NCBI GenBank assembly: GCA_016789905.1
Contig: JAEUQC010000166.1
Location: 39,094-103,093 of the forward strand
Reading direction: 5' to 3'
Length of the DNA stretch: 64,000 bases
Source of the DNA: Bryobacterales bacterium
GTDB lineage: Bacteria > Acidobacteriota > Terriglobia > Bryobacterales > Bryobacteraceae
Shown here: positions 51,884-59,739 of the stretch, one piece after another
How the letters are laid out: every line of letters starts with the position of its first letter
Numbering within the stretch: position 1 is the stretch's first letter
Notes under the pieces: generated by a model
The model's input: the letters and a program-made list of their open reading frames with translations, nothing else
Database searches by the model: none
What the model was told of the DNA's origin: nothing
Position numbers and translations under genes: made by a program

Positions 51884-52435
51884 ATGAATTTCACCCTGCT
51901 CGAGCAGAACATCCTGATCGCCAAAGGCCTCACCGCCGAACAACTGAACGCCCTCGACGCGGCCGGCCTGCGCGCGAAGGCCGATTTTGCCACCGTCGGT
52001 GACGCCGCCACGCTCTGCCAATTGCTGCCTTCCCTCGACCCAGCCATCGCCGCCGCCGTCATGGAGTGGGCGCTCGGTCGCCCGGCCGCATCCGCCACGC
52101 AGGAGCCCGCGAAGCTCGTTGTCGATTCGCCCGACGCTGTCTACTGCGTCCACTGCAACGCCCGCCAGCCCAAGGACTACAAAACCGGCGAACTCTGCCC
52201 CGGCTGCGGGAAGCAGGCCGAACCTGTACAGTCCTGCCACTGGTGTTCGGCCACCGGACCCGGCAAGTTCTGCCGCGGCTGTGGCGCCGCCTTTGTCCCG
52301 CTGGCGGAATTCGATCTGGCGGTGCTGCTGAAACGGGAAGGCGTGGCCAAGGAAGAAATCTCGCGTCGCCTGCTCGTCATGACCGCGCAGGAAAAGAACG
52401 AACTGTGGGGCCGCGTCCGGCGCATCCACGGGTAA
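51884..52435 (+). CDS. zinc-ribbon protein, first gene of an uncharacterised pair
   Basis: A 183-residue protein. Residues 1-75 are helical (FTLLEQNILIAKGLTAEQLN) and ~83-140 form a double zinc ribbon: YCVHC, LCPGCG, SCHWC and KFCRGCG. A helical tail (AVLLKREGVAKEEISRRLLV) ends with WGRVRRIHG. The ribbon block is closely similar to the first ~55 residues of the next gene's product, so the two share a module. A good ribosome site TGAGGA lies ~6 nt before the ATG. I do not recognise a family; it is likely a cytoplasmic adaptor or regulator. Stop and next start overlap as TAATG. Confidence 0.75.
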   Translation: MNFTLLEQNILIAKGLTAEQLNALDAAGLRAKADFATVGDAATLCQLLPSLDPAIAAAVMEWALGRPAASATQEPAKLVVDSPDAVYCVHCNARQPKDYKTGELCPGCGKQAEPVQSCHWCSATGPGKFCRGCGAAFVPLAEFDLAVLLKREGVAKEEISRRLLVMTAQEKNELWGRVRRIHG

Positions 52436-54153
52436 TGCGCGCCCTTTGCGAGGCCTGTCAGGCGCCGCAGCCCGTCGATTGGCGCCCCGGCGATCTCTGT
52501 GTCGCCTGCGGTCTGGCAGTGCGCGCGGAGGCGCGCTGCCATTGGTGTGCCACCTGGGCGCCGCACGCGAAGTTCTGCCGCAAGTGTGGCGCCGCCGCCA
52601 TCGGGCGGCATCACTATGGCGCCGCCCGCATGTTGAAACACCTCGGTGCCAGCATCTTTGAAATTCCAAGTCTGCTCGCCGATCTCGATCCGGCCCAGAT
52701 CGATACCTATTCCGCTATCTACGCCACGCACGCCGCCGTCGCCCATCGCCACGTCGAAATCGCCCGCGCTCTCGGCCAGCAACTTTATCTCCGGCAATGG
52801 GCGCAGGAAATGGAGGATTCGCTGGTCCCCCAACTCCCCTGGCCGGACGAAAAGCTCGCCGCCTACAGCACGGCCACCAGCCCGGAAGAAAGCCCCTTCG
52901 CCCTCATCCGCGATCTCGCGGAGTTAGCCTCCATGCAGGCCGGCGTCTTCAACAGCGTCTCCCTATCCCTGCTCCAAAGCCCCAACCCGTCCGTCGCCGC
53001 GGAAGCCGCCCTGCAACTCTCCGGTTGGCGCGCCCTCTTCGCCACCCGCACCGGCGCCAAGCGCCCTCACCTAATTCCCCCTCTCCTGCAATCGCCTCTT
53101 CCCGAACACGCCGCGCCACGGCTCGCCGCGCTTGGCCATGAACCACCTCCCGCCTTCTCCCTCACCGGCCATCCCGATACGGATTTCCTCATCGTTCTGC
53201 TGGAAAAAAACCGCACCGCTCTGGAGCAGTCCCTCCACCATCCGGACCCGGAACGCCGCTATGTCGCCGCCAGCCAGCTCATCTTCATCGGTGCTCCGGA
53301 AAACATCGGCCCCGCGCTCCGTAGCGCAACGCCCGGCCGTCAACTCGAACTCCTGCGCGAAATTACAAGCGCCAAACGGCCCGTTCCCAATCTCCATACC
53401 GAGTGTTTCGACATCTTCCTCAACGCGGACGACCACCGCCTCTGCCGTGCCGCCGCCTCTGCCATCGTCCTCAACCGCCACCCCGCCGATCTCCTACGGC
53501 TCATCGACCTCTCCAATGCCTCCCACGACATCGTGCACGCCGTTCTCCTGTCAAAACCGGCTCCGGAAACCTACTCCGAAATCGGCCGCCGCCTTGTCGA
53601 AACCGGAAAGTTCGATAGCGGCCAGTGGGGCCTCGATCTTGCCGCCAAACCCGGCGCCATGCCACTCGGCTTCGTCCTCGAACACTTCCCGTCCGCGCCC
53701 CCAGCCATGCAGTGCCATCTTCTTCGCTTCGCCGAAAACCAGGTGGAGGCCCATGGCGTCGAACGCTCCCCGCTGGAGCGGCTCATCATCCGTCAGTGTC
53801 TGGCGCCCGGCACGGTGGAGGTCATCGCCACCGCCTGGGCCTGTATCCACCGAATTCAGATGCATCGCCGTGTCGGCCTCACCGTGCCCTGCGACCTCTC
53901 ACTGGAGAACGTCGAATGGTGTTGGACCATGCCCGAACTGCTCGCCGCCATTGCCCAATTGATGGCCAACCCGGAGGCGGTTGGCCAGCCCCTGGTTCGC
54001 GACGATTTCGACCGTTTTCTCCGCTCCGCCGAACCGGAATTCTTCGCCGCCGCCGTCCATTGGCCTGACGAATGCCGCCGCGTCATCCGCTCCGCCCCCC
54101 TCGCCGACCCCTACATCTACGCCCTTCGCTTCGCCGAATCGCTCCGCCTCTAA
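52435..54153 (+). CDS. zinc-ribbon protein with HEAT-like helical body
   Basis: A 572-residue protein starting MRALCEACQAPQPVDWRPGD. Residues 1-55 are a double zinc ribbon (LCEAC, LCVACG, RCHWC, KFCRKCG) paralogous to the preceding protein. The body (~150-572) is repeated helix pairs of HEAT-like type: PSVAAEAALQLSGWRALFA, PERRYVAASQLIFIGAPENIG and DDHRLCRAAASAIVLNRHPADLL. Such proteins bind partners rather than catalyse. The longer in-frame reading from 52066 runs antiparallel-frame through the upstream gene and is rejected; ATG 52435 shares a base with the upstream stop. No family is recognised. Confidence 0.78.
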   Translation: MRALCEACQAPQPVDWRPGDLCVACGLAVRAEARCHWCATWAPHAKFCRKCGAAAIGRHHYGAARMLKHLGASIFEIPSLLADLDPAQIDTYSAIYATHAAVAHRHVEIARALGQQLYLRQWAQEMEDSLVPQLPWPDEKLAAYSTATSPEESPFALIRDLAELASMQAGVFNSVSLSLLQSPNPSVAAEAALQLSGWRALFATRTGAKRPHLIPPLLQSPLPEHAAPRLAALGHEPPPAFSLTGHPDTDFLIVLLEKNRTALEQSLHHPDPERRYVAASQLIFIGAPENIGPALRSATPGRQLELLREITSAKRPVPNLHTECFDIFLNADDHRLCRAAASAIVLNRHPADLLRLIDLSNASHDIVHAVLLSKPAPETYSEIGRRLVETGKFDSGQWGLDLAAKPGAMPLGFVLEHFPSAPPAMQCHLLRFAENQVEAHGVERSPLERLIIRQCLAPGTVEVIATAWACIHRIQMHRRVGLTVPCDLSLENVEWCWTMPELLAAIAQLMANPEAVGQPLVRDDFDRFLRSAEPEFFAAAVHWPDECRRVIRSAPLADPYIYALRFAESLRL

Positions 54154-55124
54154 CTGCCGGAATACGGCGTAACCGCCGGCCACGGCAACACGACGTTCCG
54201 CCTCTCGGCCACGCCCCGCTTCCGCAGCCCCGCCGCCCCCATGTGCTCCCAAACCCAATCCAAATACCCTTCCTCGTCCACCCGCAGCAATACCTTATGC
54301 GGCCCCGGCCCGCTGTCAAAATCCGTGCGCCCTTCGTTGCTCACGCGCACCGTTCCCTTCAGCCCGCTGTACAGGTCCGGTTCCGCCAAATAAGCAATCA
54401 CGTTGGGATCATGCAGCGGCCCATCCGTATGTCCCCACTTGTCTCGCGAAAAATCCGCATACCGGTCCAACATGCCAGCCACCTCCACGTCCAGGTCGCC
54501 CAATCGTCGCCGCGAAACCAGCGTTCGCTGGGAGATGTCCAACGGCGCCACCGTCACCTTCACGCCACTCCCAAACACGGTCCGCGCCGCCGCCACGTCA
54601 CTGTAGATGTTGAATTCCGCCTCCCCCGTCACATTGCCCCGGGAGTCTACCCGTCCTTTGCCCGCCTCGAACGCGTAGGTGCCGAAGCCGCCGCCCATAA
54701 TCACTACTTCGTCCAGGCCGCCCGCTAACGACGGCCGCGCCCGCAGTACCGCCGCCACATTCGTCAGCGGCCCCAAACACGCCAGCGTCACGCCCCCTTT
54801 CTCCAGCATCCCCGTTAAATACTCTTCAGCCGTCGCCTCCTGCGCCGTCACGCTCGCCACCGGCCATGGACACCCAGCCATTCCATCGTCCCCATGCACA
54901 TGCGCCGCCGTGTGGTTCGCCGTCAGCCCCGCATAAACAGGAATGTCCAGACGTCCCACCCGCGCCAATATGCACAGTGCGTTCCGTGTCGTTACTTCCA
55001 ACGGAACATTGCCTCCCACCGTCGTCAGCCCCACTACGTCCAGCTCGGGGGTGTGCAGCGCGGCGATAATCGCCACCATGTCATCAACACCAGGGTCAGT
55101 GTCGATAATCAACCGGTCAACCAT
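54150..55124 (-). CDS. inosine-uridine preferring nucleoside hydrolase
   Basis: A 324-residue enzyme with the family calcium site IIDTDPGVDDMVAIIAAL, the second block VTLACLGPLTNVAAVLRA, VVIMGGGFG and the catalytic-histidine region GPLHDPNVIAYLAEP. It cleaves purine or pyrimidine nucleosides to base and ribose for salvage. The start codon is 22 bp from the divergent alpha/beta-hydrolase gene, and TGTAAT lies 8 nt before it. The 3' end overlaps the convergent zinc-ribbon gene by 4 bp. Confidence 0.93.
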   Translation of the reverse strand: MVDRLIIDTDPGVDDMVAIIAALHTPELDVVGLTTVGGNVPLEVTTRNALCILARVGRLDIPVYAGLTANHTAAHVHGDDGMAGCPWPVASVTAQEATAEEYLTGMLEKGGVTLACLGPLTNVAAVLRARPSLAGGLDEVVIMGGGFGTYAFEAGKGRVDSRGNVTGEAEFNIYSDVAAARTVFGSGVKVTVAPLDISQRTLVSRRRLGDLDVEVAGMLDRYADFSRDKWGHTDGPLHDPNVIAYLAEPDLYSGLKGTVRVSNEGRTDFDSGPGPHKVLLRVDEEGYLDWVWEHMGAAGLRKRGVAERRNVVLPWPAVTPYSGS

Positions 55125-55132
55125 AAACCCAA

Positions 55133-55140
55133 ATTACAAT
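55133..55140. promoter_or_regulatory. overlapping divergent -10 boxes
   Basis: The + strand word TACAAT (55135-55140) ends six nt before the GTG start at 55147, and the minus-strand word TGTAAT (55133-55138) ends eight nt before the ATG at 55124. The two boxes share four base pairs, so the two genes use an overlapping bidirectional promoter. Confidence 0.6.
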
Positions 55141-55146
55141 GAAGCC

Positions 55147-56652
55147 GTGAAGTATGCACTATTTTTCATCCTTGCTCTTTCGGCCGCGCCGCCTCCCACC
55201 GATGCCGCCGCTGATTTTGCTCTCCGCCGCTGGCAGGCGCTTCACGCCCGTTTCAGCCCGCAAATGAAAGCCGCCGCCACCGTTGAGAAGCTCGAAGCGC
55301 TCGCCCAGTTCGGCGTTTGCCAACCGCCCGCCGAACCTCCCGTCACTTCTACGCCCCGCCCCGGTCTCTCCACCAGCGTCTATAAGATCGTCTGCGAAAA
55401 GCGTACACTCGGCCTCTCTCTCACCACCAGCGCCGACGGCCTCATTCAGGGAATGTTTTTCGTGGAGCCTCCCACCGGCCTCAACGTCACCACCGGCATC
55501 TACCAACTCCCCGCCAGGCTTACGCTCCCCCCTGGCCCCGGCCCTTTCCCCGCCGTCGTGCTGGTCCACGGTTCCGGCCCGCACGATATGGATGAGACCA
55601 TTGGACCCAACAAGCCCCTCCGCGACATCGCCGAGGGGCTCGCCGCCCGCGGCATAGCCTCTCTGCGCTATACCAAGCGGACACGTCAGTACAAACCGGC
55701 CAATATAACCCTGAACGAGGAAACCATCCAGGACGCCGTCAGCGCCGCCAGCCTGCTTCGCTCCACCGCCAAAATCGACCCCGCGCGCGTCTTCATCGCC
55801 GGCCACAGCCTCGGCGCCTACGCCGCCCCGCGCATCGGTCAGGCCGATCCGAAGCTCGCCGGCCTCATTCTCCTCGCCGGGAATACCCGTCCCATCACGG
55901 TGCTCATCGACGAGCAAATCAAGTACCTCGGCGGCACCCCGGCACAGGCGGAACAGATGAAGCGGTCGCTCCCCGCCGCCTATCTTGAAGAACTCGCCGC
56001 GGACCCCGTTCCCGTCGCCGCGGCTCTTGCCATGCCGATGTTTATACTTCAGGGCGAACGTGACTACCAGGTCACCATGGAAGATTTCAAGCGGTGGCAG
56101 GCGTTGAAGGGGACGCGCGTTACGCTGAAGTCCTACCCCAATTTGAATCATCTTTTCCAGCCCGGCGAGGGCAAATCGAAACCGGCCGAATACGCCGTTG
56201 CAACGCCCTTCGCTGCTCCGGTCCTGGACGACATCGCGGCCTGGATCCTGTCGATTCGCCCGCCAACTCCGCCATCACCGCCGGGGCAGGCACAAGCAGC
56301 TCGGCGGGAAACCCCACATGCAACCCAAATCCCGCCGGGACACGTTTCAACGTGTCCCAAAACGCGCTACATCCCCCACCCCCATAGCCCCAGCCACAAG
56401 CCACCCGCCAAAGCGGCGGCGCAGCTCATGTGTAACCTTCTCTTCGGCGGCGAGTTTGGCCGAACACGCGCCTCCGGGAAGCCAAAACTCTTCACTCACA
56501 GCGCCGGCTCGGTGGTTCGTACCACGGACGAACCCGGATTTTCCGAGCGGATTCATCCTTACAACGCCAAGCTCGTTGCTATTCATCAACACCATCTCGG
56601 CTTCCCAGCATCCTTTTGCCACCCACGCCCAATGTGGGTCACTGAAGACTGA
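55147..56652 (+). CDS. exported alpha/beta-hydrolase with anomalous C-terminal extension
   Basis: The protein starts at a GTG (KYALFFILALSAAPPPTDA signal peptide). The hydrolase core has the oxyanion strand AVVLVHGSGPHD, nucleophile GHSLGAYA and acid in ILQGERDYQV, with the histidine in YPNLNHLFQPG. A normal hydrolase would end near WILSIRP (~56268). From there the frame continues for ~125 residues with no domain features, through a perfect hairpin at 56337-56358, and closes at 56652. I think the true stop has been lost or the tail is spurious. The start shares a bidirectional promoter with the nucleoside hydrolase gene. Confidence 0.78.
   Translation: MKYALFFILALSAAPPPTDAAADFALRRWQALHARFSPQMKAAATVEKLEALAQFGVCQPPAEPPVTSTPRPGLSTSVYKIVCEKRTLGLSLTTSADGLIQGMFFVEPPTGLNVTTGIYQLPARLTLPPGPGPFPAVVLVHGSGPHDMDETIGPNKPLRDIAEGLAARGIASLRYTKRTRQYKPANITLNEETIQDAVSAASLLRSTAKIDPARVFIAGHSLGAYAAPRIGQADPKLAGLILLAGNTRPITVLIDEQIKYLGGTPAQAEQMKRSLPAAYLEELAADPVPVAAALAMPMFILQGERDYQVTMEDFKRWQALKGTRVTLKSYPNLNHLFQPGEGKSKPAEYAVATPFAAPVLDDIAAWILSIRPPTPPSPPGQAQAARRETPHATQIPPGHVSTCPKTRYIPHPHSPSHKPPAKAAAQLMCNLLFGGEFGRTRASGKPKLFTHSAGSVVRTTDEPGFSERIHPYNAKLVAIHQHHLGFPASFCHPRPMWVTED
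56337..56358. repeat. perfect inverted repeat inside the hydrolase reading-frame extension
   Basis: Arms GGGACACGTT and AACGTGTCCC are separated by TC. A perfect 10-bp arm with no selection as coding sequence suggests this region was intergenic when it arose. Confidence 0.85.
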
Positions 56653-56928
56653 AATCTGTATTTCCCTTCATTTCAACCACTTGGCGCGGGCGCCTCCCGA
56701 TTGTGGTTGTCGTCTCTGCTAATCTGCCAGTAAAGCAACGTCACACCTACAAAAAGTGGACCTGCCCCGGTCTCGCGAACTGCGCGCTCCAGCGGGGAAA
56801 TGGATGTGGCGTTTCCCCGCAGACAACCTGGCGACGCGGCCTAACGTCCGGACACGAGGCATTCCCGCAAATCCGGCGTGCCCGGACGTCTTCCCCTGCC
56901 TGCCGGATGAGAACTTATCACTCCCCGC
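56653..56928. other. structured intergenic spacer
   Basis: No gene found. Two strong inverted repeats lie here: GCGGGGAAA/TTTCCCCGC (56792-56800 and 56812-56820, 11-nt loop) and a 13-bp arm pair with one mismatch (56844-56856 and 56877-56889, 20-nt loop). They could terminate either flanking transcript or form an RNA. Confidence 0.6.
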
Positions 56929-57441
56929 ACAGGACCGTCCCAGAACTCATTGAAAACAAACAACCCAAGCCCCAACCCCGCAAACCCGTAAACAAACACC
57001 CCCAAAACACAGCACCGTCCCAGAAGTCATTGAAAACACACAACCCGAGCCCCAACCCCACAAACCCGCAAACAAAGATACCCAAAACACAGGACCGTCC
57101 CAGAAGTTATTGAAAACAAACAAGCCAAGCCCCAACCCCACAAACCCGTAAACAAACACCCCCAAAAACACAGGACCGTCCCAGAAGTTATTGAAAACAA
57201 ACAAGCCAAGCCCCAACCCCACAAACCCGCAAACGAACACCCCCAAAACGCAGGACCGTCCCAGAAATCATTGAAAACAAACAACCCGAGCCCCAACCCC
57301 ACAGACCCGGAAACAAACACTCCCGAAACACAGGACCGTCCCAGAAGTTATTGAAAACAAACAACCCGAGCCCCAACCCCACAAACCCGCTAACAAACAC
57401 TCCCGAAACACAGGACCGTCCCAGAAGTCATTGAAAACACA
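56929..57441. repeat. 80-bp minisatellite, six full units and a partial seventh
   Basis: Units start at 56929, 57009, 57089, 57170, 57250 and 57330, with a truncated one at 57410. All are 80 bp except the third, which is 81. The + strand is almost free of G and T over long stretches, with words such as CCCCAACCCC; the minus strand carries G3-G5 runs that could form quadruplexes. 80 is not a multiple of three, so no protein is encoded. Confidence 0.95.
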
Positions 57442-57443
57442 GC

Positions 57444-58478
57444 CTAAATCGCCCTGCAATCCTTCGCCCGCTGCAAAAACGTCCGCAACCCCCGCACCGT
57501 CGACGCATCGTCAAACTGCCGCTGCATGACCACCGCCTGCTCCGCCCCCGCCTCGAAATTGGCCACCCGCGCCTGCATCTCCGCCGCGTGAATCCCGTAA
57601 AACTGATACAGCGTCGCGTACCGCGTCACCAACTGCGCCGGGTGCAGGTCCCAACCCTGATAAAACCCCTCAGCCAGCGACAACAAAATCTCGTCCCGAT
57701 GTTGTTGCCACGCCGCAATCACCGGATCGCGCCGCTCCCCAATCGGCAAAATCTTCGTCGGCCCGTCCACCACATCCACATCCGTCCCCGCGAACGCCAT
57801 TAGCATCTGCATCCGCGCCGACGTGCAAGCCGAATGGTGCAGCCGTTGAAACGGCGCCGACACGCCCAGCGACGCCAACATGTCATACGGCCCCAAATGC
57901 ACACCCAGCAGCTTTCCCCCCGCCGCGTCCAATAACTCGCGCAGCCGCCCCAATATCGGCGGCGTCTCCACCAGCGCCTCTATCCACGCCCGCCCCCGCA
58001 GCTCCACCGCCAGTTGCGCCACCTCCTCCGGCCGCTCCACCTTCGGCAGCGTCACCCGGAAATTCGCCGGCATCCGGTACGATACCGTCTGCAAAAACAG
58101 CCGCAGCGTCCGCAACGATCGCTCCCGTGTCGCCCCGTTCAACGGCCGTATCCGAATGCCCAAAAACGGCGGCAACGTGCCCGCGTCCGCCCCATCGCGC
58201 ACCTTCTTCGCCGCCGCGATCGCGTCCCGGTCCTCTTCCTCGTCGTCATGCGCGCCATAGCCGTCTTCAAAGTCGATCCGGTAGTCCTCCACCGGTTCGG
58301 TGGCGAGCTTCTCCCGCACGCGTTCCACCACCGCCTCGCTACAGTCCAACTCCGCCGCCGTCGGCGCCCAACGGTCCATCGCCGCCAGCGCCAGCCCACC
58401 CAGTTTCCGCCCAATATCGGCCCGGAACAACTGCGCCCCGCCGTAGACGACGTGCACCGGCTGCCGTCGCGGTGTCAT
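57444..58478 (-). CDS. citrate-lyase-beta/aldolase-like protein (DUF6986-like)
   Basis: A 344-residue TIM-barrel-type protein. Conserved blocks are YRIDFEDGYGAHDDEEED, an acidic metal-binding loop like HpcH/HpaI aldolases, LPKVERPEEVAQLA, WIEALVETPPIL and LGPYDMLASLG. Proteins of this sort have been annotated as phosphoenolpyruvate-kinase-like or CoA-ester lyases, but the reaction is not established. ATG 58478 overlaps the preceding gene's stop by 4 bp (ATGA), so it is translationally coupled to the deoxyhypusine-synthase-like gene. Its 3' end abuts the minisatellite. Confidence 0.78.
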   Translation of the reverse strand: MTPRRQPVHVVYGGAQLFRADIGRKLGGLALAAMDRWAPTAAELDCSEAVVERVREKLATEPVEDYRIDFEDGYGAHDDEEEDRDAIAAAKKVRDGADAGTLPPFLGIRIRPLNGATRERSLRTLRLFLQTVSYRMPANFRVTLPKVERPEEVAQLAVELRGRAWIEALVETPPILGRLRELLDAAGGKLLGVHLGPYDMLASLGVSAPFQRLHHSACTSARMQMLMAFAGTDVDVVDGPTKILPIGERRDPVIAAWQQHRDEILLSLAEGFYQGWDLHPAQLVTRYATLYQFYGIHAAEMQARVANFEAGAEQAVVMQRQFDDASTVRGLRTFLQRAKDCRAI

Positions 58479-59722
58479 CCGCGCACCGCCGGCAACGGGT
58501 ACTGCAACGACTCTCTCAGCCACTCCCCGTTCTCTCGCACCGCCTCCCGCAGTTGCCGCACCAATCCCTCGCGCCGTTCATACAACCGGTACCCATCGCG
58601 TGAACGCAAATACCCGCGCGCCTCCGGATGCCGCTCAAACAACACATCCCCCAACTCACTGTGCAGCCGCGCGAACTTCGCCCGCCGGTCCAGCAGCGCC
58701 TTAATCAAAAACGGAATCACCATGGAATAATCGCCCTGCATGCTCTCCGTCGATTGCACATACGTCTCCCGGTCCACCTTGCCCCACGTCACCGCCTCCG
58801 CCGGCGGGCACGAACTCAACGACCCATCCGTCACCGGCGCCGTCGTAATCTGCACATCGAACTCATACCCCCGCACATCCGGCAGCCCCAGCACCTGGCC
58901 CAGCGCCGGCTCCGGCTGCAGATTGTAATTCTTCGGCACGCCCCCGCCCAGCATAAACGTCGCCAGCGCTTTTGAGTCGCTTTCGAACAAGCCCCAGTGA
59001 TGATACGCGCACGCCTCGAACACTTCGGCGTGTATGTCGAGATCGAACGCGTACTCCGGCAGCAGCCCCGCTTCGCGCATCGCCCACAGCTTCATCGAGT
59101 TCAGGAACACGCTCCCATCCCCCGGCGCGCCCACAAACACCGGAATCGCCATCTTGTGACACGTCGCCAGCAGCCCCGGCTCCACGCCGCTCGCCGCCTC
59201 CTGCTCCGCGTACCACTTGCCCAGCAGGTTCCGCAGCTCCGTCCCCGTCATCCTCTTCTGGAACTCCGGCAACTGCAGAATCGCCGTCAGGAACCGGTCC
59301 TGGTCCAGCAGCACGTCTTCGTCAAACGCCATATCGGTCACGCGGATCGTCCGCTCATCGCGCAACGCGCCGTCGTCGCCGAAGATCGGCACTTCAAACA
59401 CCGGATCCCGCCGCCCCGTCAGGCTCCGGTGCCCGTCGTGATAGCAAACCGCGTCGGTCGTTGACAGGTACGCCACCCAACCCGTTTCAAGCAGAGGCAA
59501 CAGCCACGTCTGGTGCTGGCCCGATACCGTCACCGGCCCCGCAATCGCCAGCGTCAGCGGGCACCCCATGCCAATCGCGCGGTCCAGGATCGTGTAGATG
59601 CGCCGCAGGTACGCGCCGCCAAACGCCGGCAGGCAATGCCGGAACAGTTCATCAAGCGACGCCACTTCATCGACGCGCTTTACCCGCACCGTCTGCCGGT
59701 GCTCGTTGTCGCAGGAATTCAT
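58475..59722 (-). CDS. deoxyhypusine-synthase-family protein
   Basis: A 415-residue member of the deoxyhypusine/homospermidine synthase family: LAIAGPVTVSGQHQ, AYLSTTDAVCYHDGH, the NAD site region AIPVFVGAPGDGS, the active-site lysine in LGGGVPKNYNLQPE and DGSLSSCPPAEAVTWGKV. Bacteria lack eIF5A hypusination, so a polyamine or agmatine substrate is more likely than protein. A GTG at 59743 overlaps the S9 peptidase stop as GTGA and is an alternative start. It lies between the S9 peptidase and the citrate-lyase-like gene in one minus-strand operon. Confidence 0.82.
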   Translation of the reverse strand: MNSCDNEHRQTVRVKRVDEVASLDELFRHCLPAFGGAYLRRIYTILDRAIGMGCPLTLAIAGPVTVSGQHQTWLLPLLETGWVAYLSTTDAVCYHDGHRSLTGRRDPVFEVPIFGDDGALRDERTIRVTDMAFDEDVLLDQDRFLTAILQLPEFQKRMTGTELRNLLGKWYAEQEAASGVEPGLLATCHKMAIPVFVGAPGDGSVFLNSMKLWAMREAGLLPEYAFDLDIHAEVFEACAYHHWGLFESDSKALATFMLGGGVPKNYNLQPEPALGQVLGLPDVRGYEFDVQITTAPVTDGSLSSCPPAEAVTWGKVDRETYVQSTESMQGDYSMVIPFLIKALLDRRAKFARLHSELGDVLFERHPEARGYLRSRDGYRLYERREGLVRQLREAVRENGEWLRESLQYPLPAVRG

Positions 59723-59739
59723 CTCAACTCTATGATGAC

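Noticed and set aside
52066..52434. Longer start for the HEAT-like zinc-ribbon gene
   Set aside because: It overlaps most of the upstream zinc-ribbon gene in another frame and lacks conserved sequence; the TAATG overlap start is much better supported.
56929..57441. CRISPR array
   Set aside because: The units are contiguous near-identical copies with no unique spacers, and there are no cas genes.
56947..57459. Gly/Phe/Val-rich short proteins encoded on the minus strand of the minisatellite
   Set aside because: The 80-bp unit shifts frame at each copy, so the peptides are only the repeat read in rotating frames; no start or ribosome site supports them.
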